Assembly: GCA_013365325.1 (NCBI GenBank)
Contig: JABVXV010000233.1
Location: 37,186 to 101,185 of the forward strand
Length of the DNA: 64,000 bases
DNA from: Dipetalonema caudispina
Lineage: Eukaryota > Nematoda > Chromadorea > Rhabditida > Onchocercidae
Reading direction: 5' to 3'
Under the pieces are notes generated by a model that ran no database searches, was not told the origin of the DNA, and saw only the letters and a program-made list of their open reading frames with translations. The first letter of the stretch is position 1, and every line of letters begins with the position of its first letter. The position numbers and the translations under genes are program-made. This document shows, in pieces, positions 1 through 12,000 of this stretch.

Positions 1-3000
1 TTTTGGCTCAAATTTTGTGGACTTTTTGGTTTCATTTTGATTCCCAGTGACTTGAGCATCCGGACTGAATGATGCGAAGAGCTTGAGCTGCTCAAATATG
101 CATTCAAATTTGTATATTTCTAGATCCTGCATGATTCGACTACTGACATCGCAAGAACCAAGCATCACTCTGAAAAGTCTGGGATTTCATGATATAAAAG
201 CAAGCTAAACTTCGAACCGATGCATACAGTATCAACTGACTTATCTAATTCCCTATTAAGGAATTAGGCAAATCAATTGATACTTACAAATATCGAATTA
301 CTACTAACCGTAATGATAAAGGAGGTGATGAATTCTTGAAATTATGTTCGTAAGCCAACAGAGAAGATGAGAAATGCATGTGTAGTTCTGTCATTATTTG
401 TGGGACTTCGTAGCCAGGAATACCATAATCGACGATATCGAAGAAACTGATCAACTGATTAATCCAAAATTGCTCAGCATTTGTACACGGTTTCAAACGT
501 AACATCGTATTACGAATACCAACTCCAACCAGCATATTCTGGAATGCTTTCAGTTGGTTCGTCCTGACAACTAGCACATACTAATAACAAAAAGTATAGA
601 TAAACAACGGGAAGTTGAAAACATAGTTATTCCTGAAAAAAAAAAAAAAAAAAAACTTCTGAAATCAAGTACGAAACAACGTATTCTAACTTCCTAATTC
701 AAACGAAGACGATAATTTAAAATGAATCACATTATTAATGATCATGTCGAGAAAAATCTGTAAACGGTGGTATGGACATCTACCAAATAACAGATAAAAA
801 CCTTGAGGTTTTCGGGAAAATGAAGGTCGATTCTAACTGCGATGGCGAAATTATCTTCCTCTTCCAGAAAACAAATTTCTTCATCTACTACCGGTTCTGC
901 TTGGATTCCTTCTTTGAAATGTTGAGCAAAATCTTTTTTCAAAACACACCGTTCATATGGGACTACATCTCCAATAAGATCTGAATATTTCATTTGCACT
1001 AAGTATGCTTATACATCAAAGACCACTGCAAACTATACCGAAAAACTTCATGGTCGTAGAGTGCATTACTTTACTTACTTTTATGAAAAAAAGTGGCAAC
1101 TTTGGAAGTTGAATAAAAATAAGATAGCTCTTTATTGCCATGAAAACCATTGACTGTCACTATTTGCGTTTTGTGTAGAATTGCACCAACTTGACCCAGT
1201 TTCTTCATAACTCCATCCTGAAATTCAGAAAAATAACAATAACGAAGTTAGGAGAAATACATTATAAAATGAATTTTCGAAAAACTACAAAAACAAACTT
1301 CATATTCAGTTCCTATGAGCACTCGGCCATCACTTATATTTGCCAGCAGGCAAAAATCATGAGATTTTTCGTTGCCTAATGCATTTACTGTTGGAGTCGA
1401 ACCATGAGAGCACGAAACATTACACTCACTGTGTGCAGAATCTATAAAAATTTTTGAAAAACCAAAACATGAACTAAAACTTATAATATTACGCAATTCA
1501 TCCAGAAAACGAAATTTAATGTTAATGAAATTTTCCTTACCCAAACAACCAAAAAAGAACTAATGGAAAGATTACAAACAAATTTTCAAAAAAATTACTT
1601 TTCCTTTTTGAAGATCTACAGAGTTCGAAAAGTCCATCACCCGATGCTTCCATATCTCTCTGTCGATCAGAACTAGTAAGGATAGGAGAAGATGGTTGCC
1701 ACATTGACAAATCGTTCACTAACCTTCATGTATCAAAATTTATGCAACAGTGCAGAAAATATTGAAGTTTTAGAACTACAAAAGGAGAAATTTTGTAAAT
1801 CATAAAACTTAAACAAAAAAAAGAACGACTGAGTACGAGTGCGGCAAGCCCAATATTAGACAAGAGCAATCATACGATTGACATAGCCAATTTTATTCAT
1901 CTTAAAGTCTCTTAAAAGCGATCATCCTAACACAATTAATACCGATCAAGGCTAGTGGTTTATTAAGCTGGACTTTAGCGGAAGTCTTGTCAGTTTATTT
2001 GGAATTCACAGAATAATGTCTTATCACCCTAACATCACTTCCCTCATTTTACGTCGCAGTGAACTATTCAGGTTGGATACTACAGAAAACTGGAAGACAT
2101 ACCTATTATAAATAACCTCGTAATAGTGACGAGTAGGTAAGTGAACTCGTAATACAGGAATAGTTAATTCACAATTTATTCGTGCATTTGATAGACAATT
2201 TTCACCAAATTCTAACATTTCCTTTGTGCTTCCAACCACAATTATCTAAATATCGTGAAGTCAAAACTTCGTCAATATGGTGAAAACAAAAAGGGAAAAC
2301 AAAAAAATTGACGAAGATGGGTAATTACCAACCATTCGGTTCTCATTGCGTATAATACATTTTGAGAATGGGCCCTCTATTTTTACATCTGCTTCGCTTT
2401 CAACGTCATATTGCGAGGCACAAGAGTAACCTGTTTCATTACAGCGCGTAGAAGTCGATTCCAAGCTACTGTTTCTATTATCATAGCTAAGCTTCAAGCT
2501 AAAAATTAATTTCATAACGACAAGTATAATACCTTATAATAATGATAAGCAAACAATACAATAAAAATGACAACGATATCAATTAGATTCAAAGGTAGAG
2601 GGTCATTTTTAGAAAAAAATATGCTTTAAATCTACCTGACACAACCTCCACCACATGTTTCTGAACAGCCAGCAAAAAGAAAGAGAGAGTCGAGACTTGC
2701 TGAGTCAGTTTTTTCAGCCAAATTGAAGGACCCTAAATCAATAACTGTAGAGAAGGACGAAACAATAAACCTCATTCATCGCTGACATTAAGAGAAAACT
2801 GAGTACTTCTACAGCCCCTGTATACATTTAAGTCAATTTATAAAAAATCTTGATATTGCAAGAACTATTGATAAAATCTTGTTTTCTAAGTAATCCAATG
2901 CCAGCAATCCTTAAGATGGCCTCCTATAACTGAAGACTCAGAGACTTTCCGTATGAAAAGCATAAAAATACCGTTCACAGCAGAAGCCGAAATAATAACT

Positions 3001-6000
3001 GTTCCATATTGTCTTAAGTGAGATACATCAAATTTTGCCATCTCTAGTCTGACATCCATTAAAGTCAATCTTATTGACTCCTTGTGCAAATTTCTTTTCC
3101 AATGAGGCGTTCGAGTTGGAGAAGATTCAGAACGTCGTAAATCTACTACCGGTATTCTAAAAAATAAAGATCACTACCATTAACAATAAACTAAAATCTT
3201 GAAAGAACAAAGATGAAAAGTTTCGTTGATATTTCTGATGTGCCACTGCGTGAGCTAAATGAAAATACCAGACCTCAAATTTAAGTCCCATTCTGGGCAG
3301 CCAACAATAAATGCTAATGACAGCGGCGTGTTGTTTGCGTCTTGCATAGCGGTAAAAAGCAAATCTGTTCTGAAAAATCAATTTCAATAAGAATGAAAAG
3401 AAATATTAATGGAAAAATCCAACACACATCATACGCATGCAAAATTTACTTCAAGCCTCGTGATACGTCGCTAATGCTATAAATCGATGAAGGAAATGGA
3501 TAAGTGTGGAAAGGTTTCGTGACCAAAAGGGAAGATATCCGATCGATTATCGAAATATCCAATTCACTTTCACAAGTTGCCAGGTTTACTGTCACATCAT
3601 AATGCTGAAATTATTACATGACGAACGAGAATTTGGGTCCTCAAATTTCCAGAAAAAAACATATCTGCACTTCATGTACAGTTTCGGATGAAGTAATTTA
3701 AGTAAAGAGTAAGAAATCAGTATCCTTTTATGATTCAGACCTGTGAATTCTTGCCATTTTCTACGGTAATCATTAGTCGACGACTTTTTTCAGCTGTTGA
3801 TGCATTATCGCAAAATGAAAATAGCTTGATATTTTCTTCGGCATCCTTGAAAATGAAATTCTTTTAGAAAATCTACTCTTTTTGTAAAATAGTGCTCCGA
3901 ACAAAATTAAAGAAAAAGTAATACCGTGCTGGACGAGACTGGCGACAGAATTTCTAACAATTCCACATCAAGCGCTTCTAAACTCATTGAAAAAGAGTAG
4001 TTTTCCCGACCTTTTACTTGATTGTAGTCAAATGCGACTCCCTCACCAATGAACCTAAAGAGGTATGAAACTGCAACACAAATGAAAAAATCACATAATA
4101 CCAGAAGAATTAAAACGGAATTACCGCAGATGGTCATCTCCATACAGATGTTTCGCACTCCGACTTAATTCATTCAACTGAACTCCAAACCGCAGTGAAG
4201 ATGCCGCCTTAAAGAACCTTTCTGCTAATTCCTTGTATGAACTGATCATATCAGTGATGTTTTCGGTGCCTCTAAAATCAATGGGTAACTAATTACACGC
4301 ATACACTGCCATAAAATTTCTCGTTATGCAAAATCAAACATACGGAAAAAACACCCGAACCTCAGCACCAAGGAATTTGAAAATCAACAGCAAACCTGTT
4401 TCGAACTTCATCTTGTCCAAGATAGTCTTTGTGGGTGAGGATAAAGACAACATTGCAAATGCTTGCTTTAACACTAATCACGTCAGATATAGTGTCCGAA
4501 CTTTTTAAATTTCCTGCAATAAGAAATGCTACGTTTTTTGCAATTAACATTAGTTCAACGACTTATTTTATCAAATATCGTTTGCTATTCTTCTATTGCA
4601 CTCTTGAGATAAAGACAAACTCTGCGAACAGTCGCTTCTTAAAATTTCCTTTGGAAATCTACCAGTTCGACCATCTCCTACATCACTAAGATTTAATGAA
4701 ACGTTAGCCATTTGCTCTTCAATCGATGCTACTGAAGGTTTCCTTTGTGCATCATAAAACATCATTGAACCACCCCAGTTGCCTGAAAGAATAATGATTT
4801 CCGAATTCTACCAAAAAAGAAAAAAAAGAAAAAGTGTATGCAGAACAGACCGCAATTATCGTTCTTAAAATTAAAGTTATACAGGAAGAGGAAACTAAAT
4901 TAAAAGTTGGTGCATAAAAAAGGTTATTAGTAGTAATGTTTACCATGCTGGAAGTCAGTACCGATTTGGTTTGATGGTACAATTCTTGTCTGCAACTCAG
5001 CTTCGACCTGCTGATAATCTTGCATACACATTGGTTTCCCTAAACTGCATTGTGCACCATCTAAAACGAGATATATATCAATAATCCTCGAAGATAGAAA
5101 GTCGTCGAAGAAAACAAATGAAACTAGAAGGCTGGTCCAAGTTGTTCAAACAAACCAGAGTTTGAAGGAGGTTTTGCAATCGCAGCAAAGAATGTTTTCA
5201 AAATGTTCAGTTGCGAAGGCGTCAAAAACACACACAAACCATCAAAGTTAAGGCTAATTTCCTGAAAAAAAAAAATGATAAAAATGAGTTGGTGTTCCCA
5301 AAGCAAAAATTAACTCGAAATCAAGTTTAAAATACCAACTTGAAAGCAAGAAAATCAACCTTTTCAGAGGACAATGCGTACTGTGATGAGATCTCATTGT
5401 TACGTACTCGAACAATAACAGTTTCAACACTACCACTGAAAGATGCAAACAGAACTGGATTCGACTCCAACCTGGAACTTCAATTATTTCTTGTGTACAA
5501 AATAAAAGGAATAAAAATTAAAACACAGAAGCAATGCGCAAAACATACATAGTGCTATTGGAAGAACTTAACGGAGAGGAATTAGCAGAAGGAAATTCAT
5601 CATCCACACAGCTGTTACGTGAATAACATGATTCATAAATTGTTGAAGCTGTCGACATCTGTACGGAACATAACGCACCGCTTTTTTCACAGTGTTCATC
5701 TGATGAATCCGAAGAAGCTGACAGTTTCTGGAACCAAAGGTAATTTGTAAACTTCGGAAATGAAGATTTACTCTTGAAAACTATACTTCGTTTAGCAGGA
5801 TATTTGGAATAATCTGCAAATGAAGTTAGTGAGACACAACATTACACAAAGTGTAGATCTACCAACCTTCATTGTTTTCTCTTTTTCGCGTCGGAGATAC
5901 ATGCTTGTTATGACCTGTGTTGATGCAGACATATTTTCTTCTGATAAATCTCTCATCCCTGGTCTAAATGAAAAAATAACAACGGCTTGTGAAAATGTAT

Positions 6001-7442
6001 AGACCGCTGCATGCGTAAATGGATTCTTCAATCATCTTACATATTTCGCATCAAAACATGTATATTCATATAACTCACTTAGTGAAAATATCGGTATAAA
6101 GACGTATGCCTTTTACATGAAAAAGTTTGTTGAAATCTGGAACAGCCGATAACGACCGTGGTTGTGAAGTTACCGTTTCAGCGTTGAAAGCTTCCGACTC
6201 TAATTGTTCGTCAATGAGTTCGATCCTGCATAAAATATCGAGGTACAGTAGCTCATCTTCAGCATAAATTTGATTTCAAAAAAAAAAAAAAAAAAAAAAA
6301 AAAGACGATCTCTGAATAATGCAATTCCAACAACAAAAGGCTAAAGAAAACTTGAAAAGACTTTTCAAATACGAAATTTTGTGCGAAATTTTTCATTTTC
6401 ATCAACTGAAAATAACGCTAGATGATATCACACCAATCAATTCGCAGTTCCAAGGCAGTGCATAACCCAGATTCTGGAACGGGAATACCCTCCAAGCGAA
6501 TAATAGCATCGTTGAAAATTAGCCGAAAACGCGAGATGACAGCATCAATGACCTAAATTTCATGCATCTTGATAAGAATGAATTGAGGAACTGAATCGAT
6601 AAAGTTCACATAAAAGAAGTTGATACCTCAGCAAACTGTTCAATGCCTTTGTCCTCTGTTTCATTGGTGGCTTCCTCCTGATTCAGGAAACTCTGCGCTA
6701 GTTCCATAGATGTTGCTAATGATCCCATAACACTTCCAAACATAGAAGCTACTGAAGACATGTAAAGAATTACCCCACATTTTGTCAAAATACAAATAAT
6801 ACACCCTGAACTTTATGGAAGATGGGAAAATCAAAGATGGGATCTTTTACCTATATCTCCTGGTGGCTCATCTGCGCAATGCTGAAGCTGAAGTGTAAGT
6901 TGCAACTGTTTCACTTCCAAATCAACAGATTTTACAAGGATATACTGCCATGGAACGGTGATATTGACTTCGCCGATATATCCCTCCACTACCGTAAATG
7001 GTATTTTCATCGACTCAAATGCTTCATTCAATCTCTAAAGAAACAAAATGATTTATCCTTTTCATTTAAAATCGACCAGATAGCTTCCCAACAGAATATA
7101 CCTTTTGTTGAACTGAGTAAAGACTTGGAATTTATAATACTTGAAAAGGATTTAAATACCTTCTTTACATTAAAAAATCCATGTTTCGTAACACTTTGTT
7201 GTGTGAGTTCCCTTTTGAATTCTTCTTCGGTAATTAACAATATCACACCAGAATTTAAAAATTGATACCTGTACGTCCATGTCAACATCGCTAACAGATG
7301 CAATACCACCATAAAGAGTGGCTGATAGTTGTTCCAAATTGATGCTAGACTTTAGAAAATCGCTTAAATATCTATGTATAAGAAAGCGACACAAACGCTT
7401 TTGTAAGACATCCGTGATGTTCGATAAGCCCCAAACAACCAT
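1..7442 (-). CDS. atg-2: ATG2 autophagy lipid-transfer protein, 5' part (3' end lies beyond the left edge)
   Basis: ATG2 is a rod-shaped chorein-type protein that moves phospholipid from ER to the growing autophagosome and also acts on lipid droplets. The start at 7440-7442 opens an exon (7269-7442, 58 codons) holding the family's N-terminal signature: KRLCRFLIHRYLSDFL followed by LEQLSATLYGG. Exon 2 (6851-7034) carries VVEGYIGEVNITVPW, matching the human 'VEGF...VPW' block. Further exons follow in phase at 6627-6751, 6434-6552 and 6079-6225. Less precisely bounded exons lie near 5880-5970, 5575-5790, 5340-5450, 5135-5265, 4985-5060, 4650-4785, 4400-4520, 4145-4260, 3930-4060, 2900-3140, 2330-2510, 2110-2245, 1580-1720, 1300-1440 and 750-995. 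A conserved block at 284-580 contains RLKPCTNAEQFWINQ and ELHMHFSSSLLAY, and a last exon lies at 1-169. Homology comes from remembered family motifs; outer exon edges are approximate. The gene is divergent to the lipase on its right. Confidence 0.9.
6278..6303. repeat. Poly-A tract, 26 bases
   Basis: Uninterrupted A run in an atg-2 intron; one of several long A/T homopolymers in the window. Confidence 0.95.
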
Positions 7443-7455
7443 ACTGCTGCACCCT
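7443..7455 (-). promoter_or_regulatory. Probable spliced-leader or 5'UTR acceptor of atg-2
   Basis: On the minus strand a CGTTTTGCAG acceptor ends at 7454, leaving only 11 bases before the atg-2 ATG. Such an acceptor with no obvious upstream coding exon is what a trans-spliced nematode gene start looks like. A cis-spliced 5'UTR exon is the alternative; only RNA reads separate the two. Confidence 0.45.
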
Positions 7456-8990
7456 GCAAAACGAAGTCTTATACTATTGAGAACAACATGTAATTTCAAA
7501 TTATACAGGCAAATATAGTTATTTTTCGACTAAAAATGTGGAAAATTGAAATTAGTGCTTATACTATTCTTCCTAAACAGTTTAAGTTTTGCAAATATCA
7601 CTACGAAAAATCTAGGAGTACCGATGAAGTTCATACATCATCCACAAATCCTGAAATAGAAATGAGTCGAAACACTAACCAATTTGTGTGAAGTTTAATT
7701 AGTTAACTCGACAAGTAAATGCGAATATTGGATATCGGCCCTGACTACACTTCAACAACTGACTAATCTCCGTCCCTGCTATCAGTTTAATGTACACTGC
7801 AAAATATGAATTGTTATCCATGAAAAACGTATATACAGAAAGGAAATATCATGAAGTAAAGCACGACATACCCATTAGAAATGCTCCATCACTCCATCTT
7901 TAATTCCTTGTAGCATGATAAGCATTTTCACGATTTCTGAACTAGAAAACATTTCAACTGATGAATGACAGAATAAAAGTATACAGAATTCGTGTAAAAC
8001 ATAATACGAATGTAAATGCCTATAATTGCATTATATTCTACATCATTATCTTTTTTCGCTTCCTTCTTCCCACAAAACTAATCTCATTTTTTCCGTTCCG
8101 ACCTAAACGTTATTAAAAATACGTGAACAGATAATTAATTACTTAAAGTTGATACCAATATATCCTTATTTTACATCATGCATTAATATCTCATTTGTTC
8201 TCGATGATATTTGAAATCCTTCCAGGAACTATTGAAATAACTTTTGAATAGACGAATTTGGGAATATCTCCAATTACTATTTTTGAATCTTGTATTTTAT
8301 TTTCGGACTAGGAATAAAATTAATATTGAAAAGTTAAAATTTCGAACGAAAGCAATAAATTCAATGTTCAATTGCTGCAATTACAACGCCGATCGATAGA
8401 ACTCTTGTCGCACTCTCTTCAGCCATCATATCTCAGTTCATCATACGATCATGGCGTTGATTGATACGTGTTTTGCGGTTGGCCGTGCCTGCGCAAGTGG
8501 ACTACAGAGTGAGGGGAATATTTGAGTGCTTCCCGGAAGTTTTGATGTGATATTACAAATTAAAGAATCTTACTTTTGGTACTTCTTTTACCTGAAAATA
8601 ATAATTGAAGTTCAGTGCTGACCTTACTTTCGTATTCTTATACCTAAAGCTGGAGGAATGATTGTTTATGGGCAAGGTAATGATGTGAGGATACGGAATG
8701 TTGCTTTGGGGAAAGAAATCTCATTTGATTAAAAATTTAAATCAGAAGTGGCTAATTTAACGATTTATATTGGTTAGTATATTTTATACTATAAGCACTA
8801 GCTGATCGTCCTGGAAATTCAATGACGCCTTCTATAAGTTGGACTTTTGGAACATGAATGAGATATGTATTGAAGAAATCGAGAATTAGAGAAGAGGAGA
8901 AGTTTAATTTTCAAATAGAATTTATTTTATGTACAAATCGTTGCTTATTGTGCTTGTCGGTCAGATATGTTCATGTTAAATTGTTATTTA
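7456..8990. other. Divergent intergenic region between atg-2 and the hormone-sensitive lipase
   Basis: No coding exon is convincing here. The only candidate is a short ATG run with a GTAATG donor near 8638-8675, which does not splice in frame into the lipase. The stretch should contain the promoters of both flanking genes. The part near 8400-8520 is less AT-rich and holds a TACGTG and a TGCGCA core, but single short cores are expected by chance. I see no TATA box or CACGTG box that can be defended. Confidence 0.5.
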
Positions 8991-9013
8991 GGCGTAATGG
9001 GCCGCACATGATG
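8982..9013 (+). promoter_or_regulatory. Lipase gene 5' acceptor and start codon pair with overlapping mini-uORF
   Basis: An ATTTAG acceptor ends at 8991. The first ATG after it (8997-8999) reads MGRT then TGA, and that stop (9009-9011) overlaps the two tandem in-frame ATGs at 9008 and 9011 that open the lipase frame. No upstream exon joins in frame, so 9008 was chosen as the start; the acceptor may receive a spliced leader. Whether the four-codon reading frame is translated is unknown. Confidence 0.45.
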
Positions 9014-12000
9014 AATATTCTAAAAAGTGGTGTGGTTGATAGTCACCTCGATGGCGTAGGAACGAGTTATAAAGCTCCCTTAAGTGGCAAACTTTCCGTT
9101 CAGCGGTCAGCTGTATTCGCACTATTGGCTGAGGTAAAAAAAATGACAAATATTAGTATTTATTGTAACAGTAGAATGAGTGTTTGTCGTAAGGAAATTC
9201 TCTTTCCCCCTGCATTTCAGGAAGAAGCAATCAGCCAAAGTTTCATGAAGTATGTCAAAAAACTTGAAGTGTCTTAAATTGTTTGTCTGTTAATGTTTTG
9301 TTTCAAGTCATGTAGTGTCTTTTTCAAATTGTGGAAATTCATTTTAGTTAGCCGATGATAATAGACAATTTTTCAAAAACACGACAAGTTGGACAACGTA
9401 TGCAAATCGATTAGAGAAAAATTGCCACACAATTTCATCTCTTGCCCTACCTTTAGAAGGTATTTTTTTTAGTGGATATTATAGGTGTTCATACATGTGC
9501 TTCATAATTTTATCTGTAGAAGTTTTTTAATTTGCAGACGTTGTGAAAAAGCTGCAAGACATGGCTCCTCGATATGACTACGACAAGCTTACTCCAGGAA
9601 ATGGATTTCGGTCTGTTTCACCAGTACCAGTATAAGCATTTGCAGTTGTTCTGCACATGCGTTTTTCCCCCATTGTCTATGAAAATAAACTAGTGAACTT
9701 TAGGTCTCTAGTTTGTGTTTGTGACACGATTGTGCTGCATCTTATCTCCGTTTTGCGCTCCTGTATTGAACATCGACAGACGATGATGTTTCGCGCATCA
9801 TATTATTGTAAAGAAGTTGAAAGTTACTGTGCTGTCTTGAATTTCCTTGTTTCAGCCTTACGAATGGTTTGTTTCCTTTTTCAAATTTCCGCATATATCG
9901 CTGTGTCCTTCATACCTTGTTCACTTATTATTTGTTAGTGATTTTAATGTCTGTTGTTGGAATAAAGTTCTGATATAGTCATTGAGGTTTTTCAAATCTT
10001 GCATAAATCATTCTGCCTGCAGGTCATCGATGCAGCTGTATGCTCCCCCGATAACTGTTTGTTTCCTGATCTCAACGGAGACTACAGTAAGTATCAAGCA
10101 ATGCTGGGTGGTATAGAAGTGCTTGATCCATCATGTTTCTATGGAAGGCCGCTGGGCTTCCAAGTGAGTGCTTGCAATTATTTATCCGGTTGGGTTTGTA
10201 AGTTTTGAAGTCTAGAAAAGTGTAGTCTTACGTTGCAAAAAGCTCAAAGTTGATATTCTACATATTTCTTAAGTATTCGATCCTTATCATAAAATTTCTA
10301 CTTACAGTTCCCGCCGTCAGTCGGACGTATATTTCGCTTGATCGGTGTAATACTTGCTATCTACAGTTTGTCATGGGAAAAAGGACGCAGTACTTTGGGA
10401 TCTTTTTTGAATTCACCGCGGTTCATCTTAAGTCCCGAACAGAGAGCTAAACGAATTGTGAAGGTTTTACTGTTAGCATTCCTTAGTTATTTGTTCTGCT
10501 GTTTTACTTTCTCGTATAATTTTTAAGTCTTACTGTTTGTTCAATATCTGGTTGGGCATTTTCTTTTAGGTAACTCGTGAAGCCGACATTGAATTTTGTA
10601 GAAGTTTCTGGAATTTGTCAGAATTTGGTAGTGTAAGTTCTCCCTTTTATTATTTTTATTTCATGGAAGAGAACAATTTCCTTCTCGTTTTTCTGATAAT
10701 CATTTTATGGTTTTCTTCATTTTAATGAGATTATTTACAGCAAGTTCCTCGTATATTTTGTCCAAATATGGCAATAAACGAATTGCGTGAAATCAGTTGG
10801 GTAGGGTCAATAACAATGGCGACGACGAATGGTGGTACCGTGAAAATTCCAGAACCGTCTTCGTACACTGGTCCTCGGCCAGTCAAAATTCGTGTTTTAT
10901 CGTATTGTCACCGACAAATTCTTGTAAGTTTCTTGAAACATCAAATTTTTGAAATTGAGACTTTTTTTCAAGAAAGTTGGAAAAAAAAATCAAATTAACT
11001 TGTACATTTCATTTTCAGAGTCCTGCTGGATCACAGAATCAACTTCCACCATCGCCGTATTTATTACTTCATTGTCATGGTGGTGGTTATGTGGCAACTA
11101 CTTCCAAATCTCATGAAGTGATTGAATTTCCTTACTATAGACATTCTAAAATTCTTTTGTGTTAAACTAATTTTTGCATATATTATTCCCAGACGTATTT
11201 GCGAGTGTGGGCCAAATTACTCAACTGTTCCATCGTATCCGTCGAATATTCACTGGCACCAGAAAATCCATTTCCTCGTCCTACGGAAGAAGTATTGTAT
11301 GCATATGCGTATATTATCAATAATGCAGCACAACTCGGTTTGTATCTATTGTTTGCAAATTTTCGCAGTTATTCCGTAACGTGATTAAAAGAGCTGTTTG
11401 CAGGTTGGACGGGTGAGAAAATATGTATGATCGGCGATTCAGCAGGTGGTAATTTGATAATGTCGGTCAGCTTGAAGCTTGTTCAACTTGGTGTGAAGAG
11501 GATACCGGATGGAATCGTTACCATTTATACACCATTTCTTTTCCAGGTCACATACTGAAATCAGTACCTTATGCTTTGACAGTGGGTTTTTACCTATTCA
11601 TTTTTTACTCAAATTAACCTTCGAGTTAGTCTTTGACAATTTCTGAAACTAGCAGGAATGATGGAACGTGTTAAATTCAAGTGAGAAATCAATTTAAAGT
11701 TTGTGGTGCCCCACCTCCTGCTTTCCACTCGAGAGTTTTAAATATAACCTACCTGTTTTTTTTGTTGTCCATAACCAATTATTTGTACTTCAGTACCTTC
11801 CGTCACCTTCACGGTTGCTAAGTTGTATGGATCCTCTTTTACATATGGGAGTCGTGTTGCGATGTATTGCAGGTATCTTTTTCGAAATATTTTTGTCACA
11901 TAAATTTTATATTGGTTACTAGTTATGTCTTCATTTACTACTGACATTTGCATCAGTTTATTAATATTATAAAAAGGTTCCTTATCAGCTTATACTGGAA

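Noticed and set aside
1380..1410. Minus-strand GGTTCGACTCC, a match to a tRNA B-box
   Set aside because: No A-box, anticodon arm or acceptor stem can be built around it, and it lies inside a coding-looking atg-2 exon.
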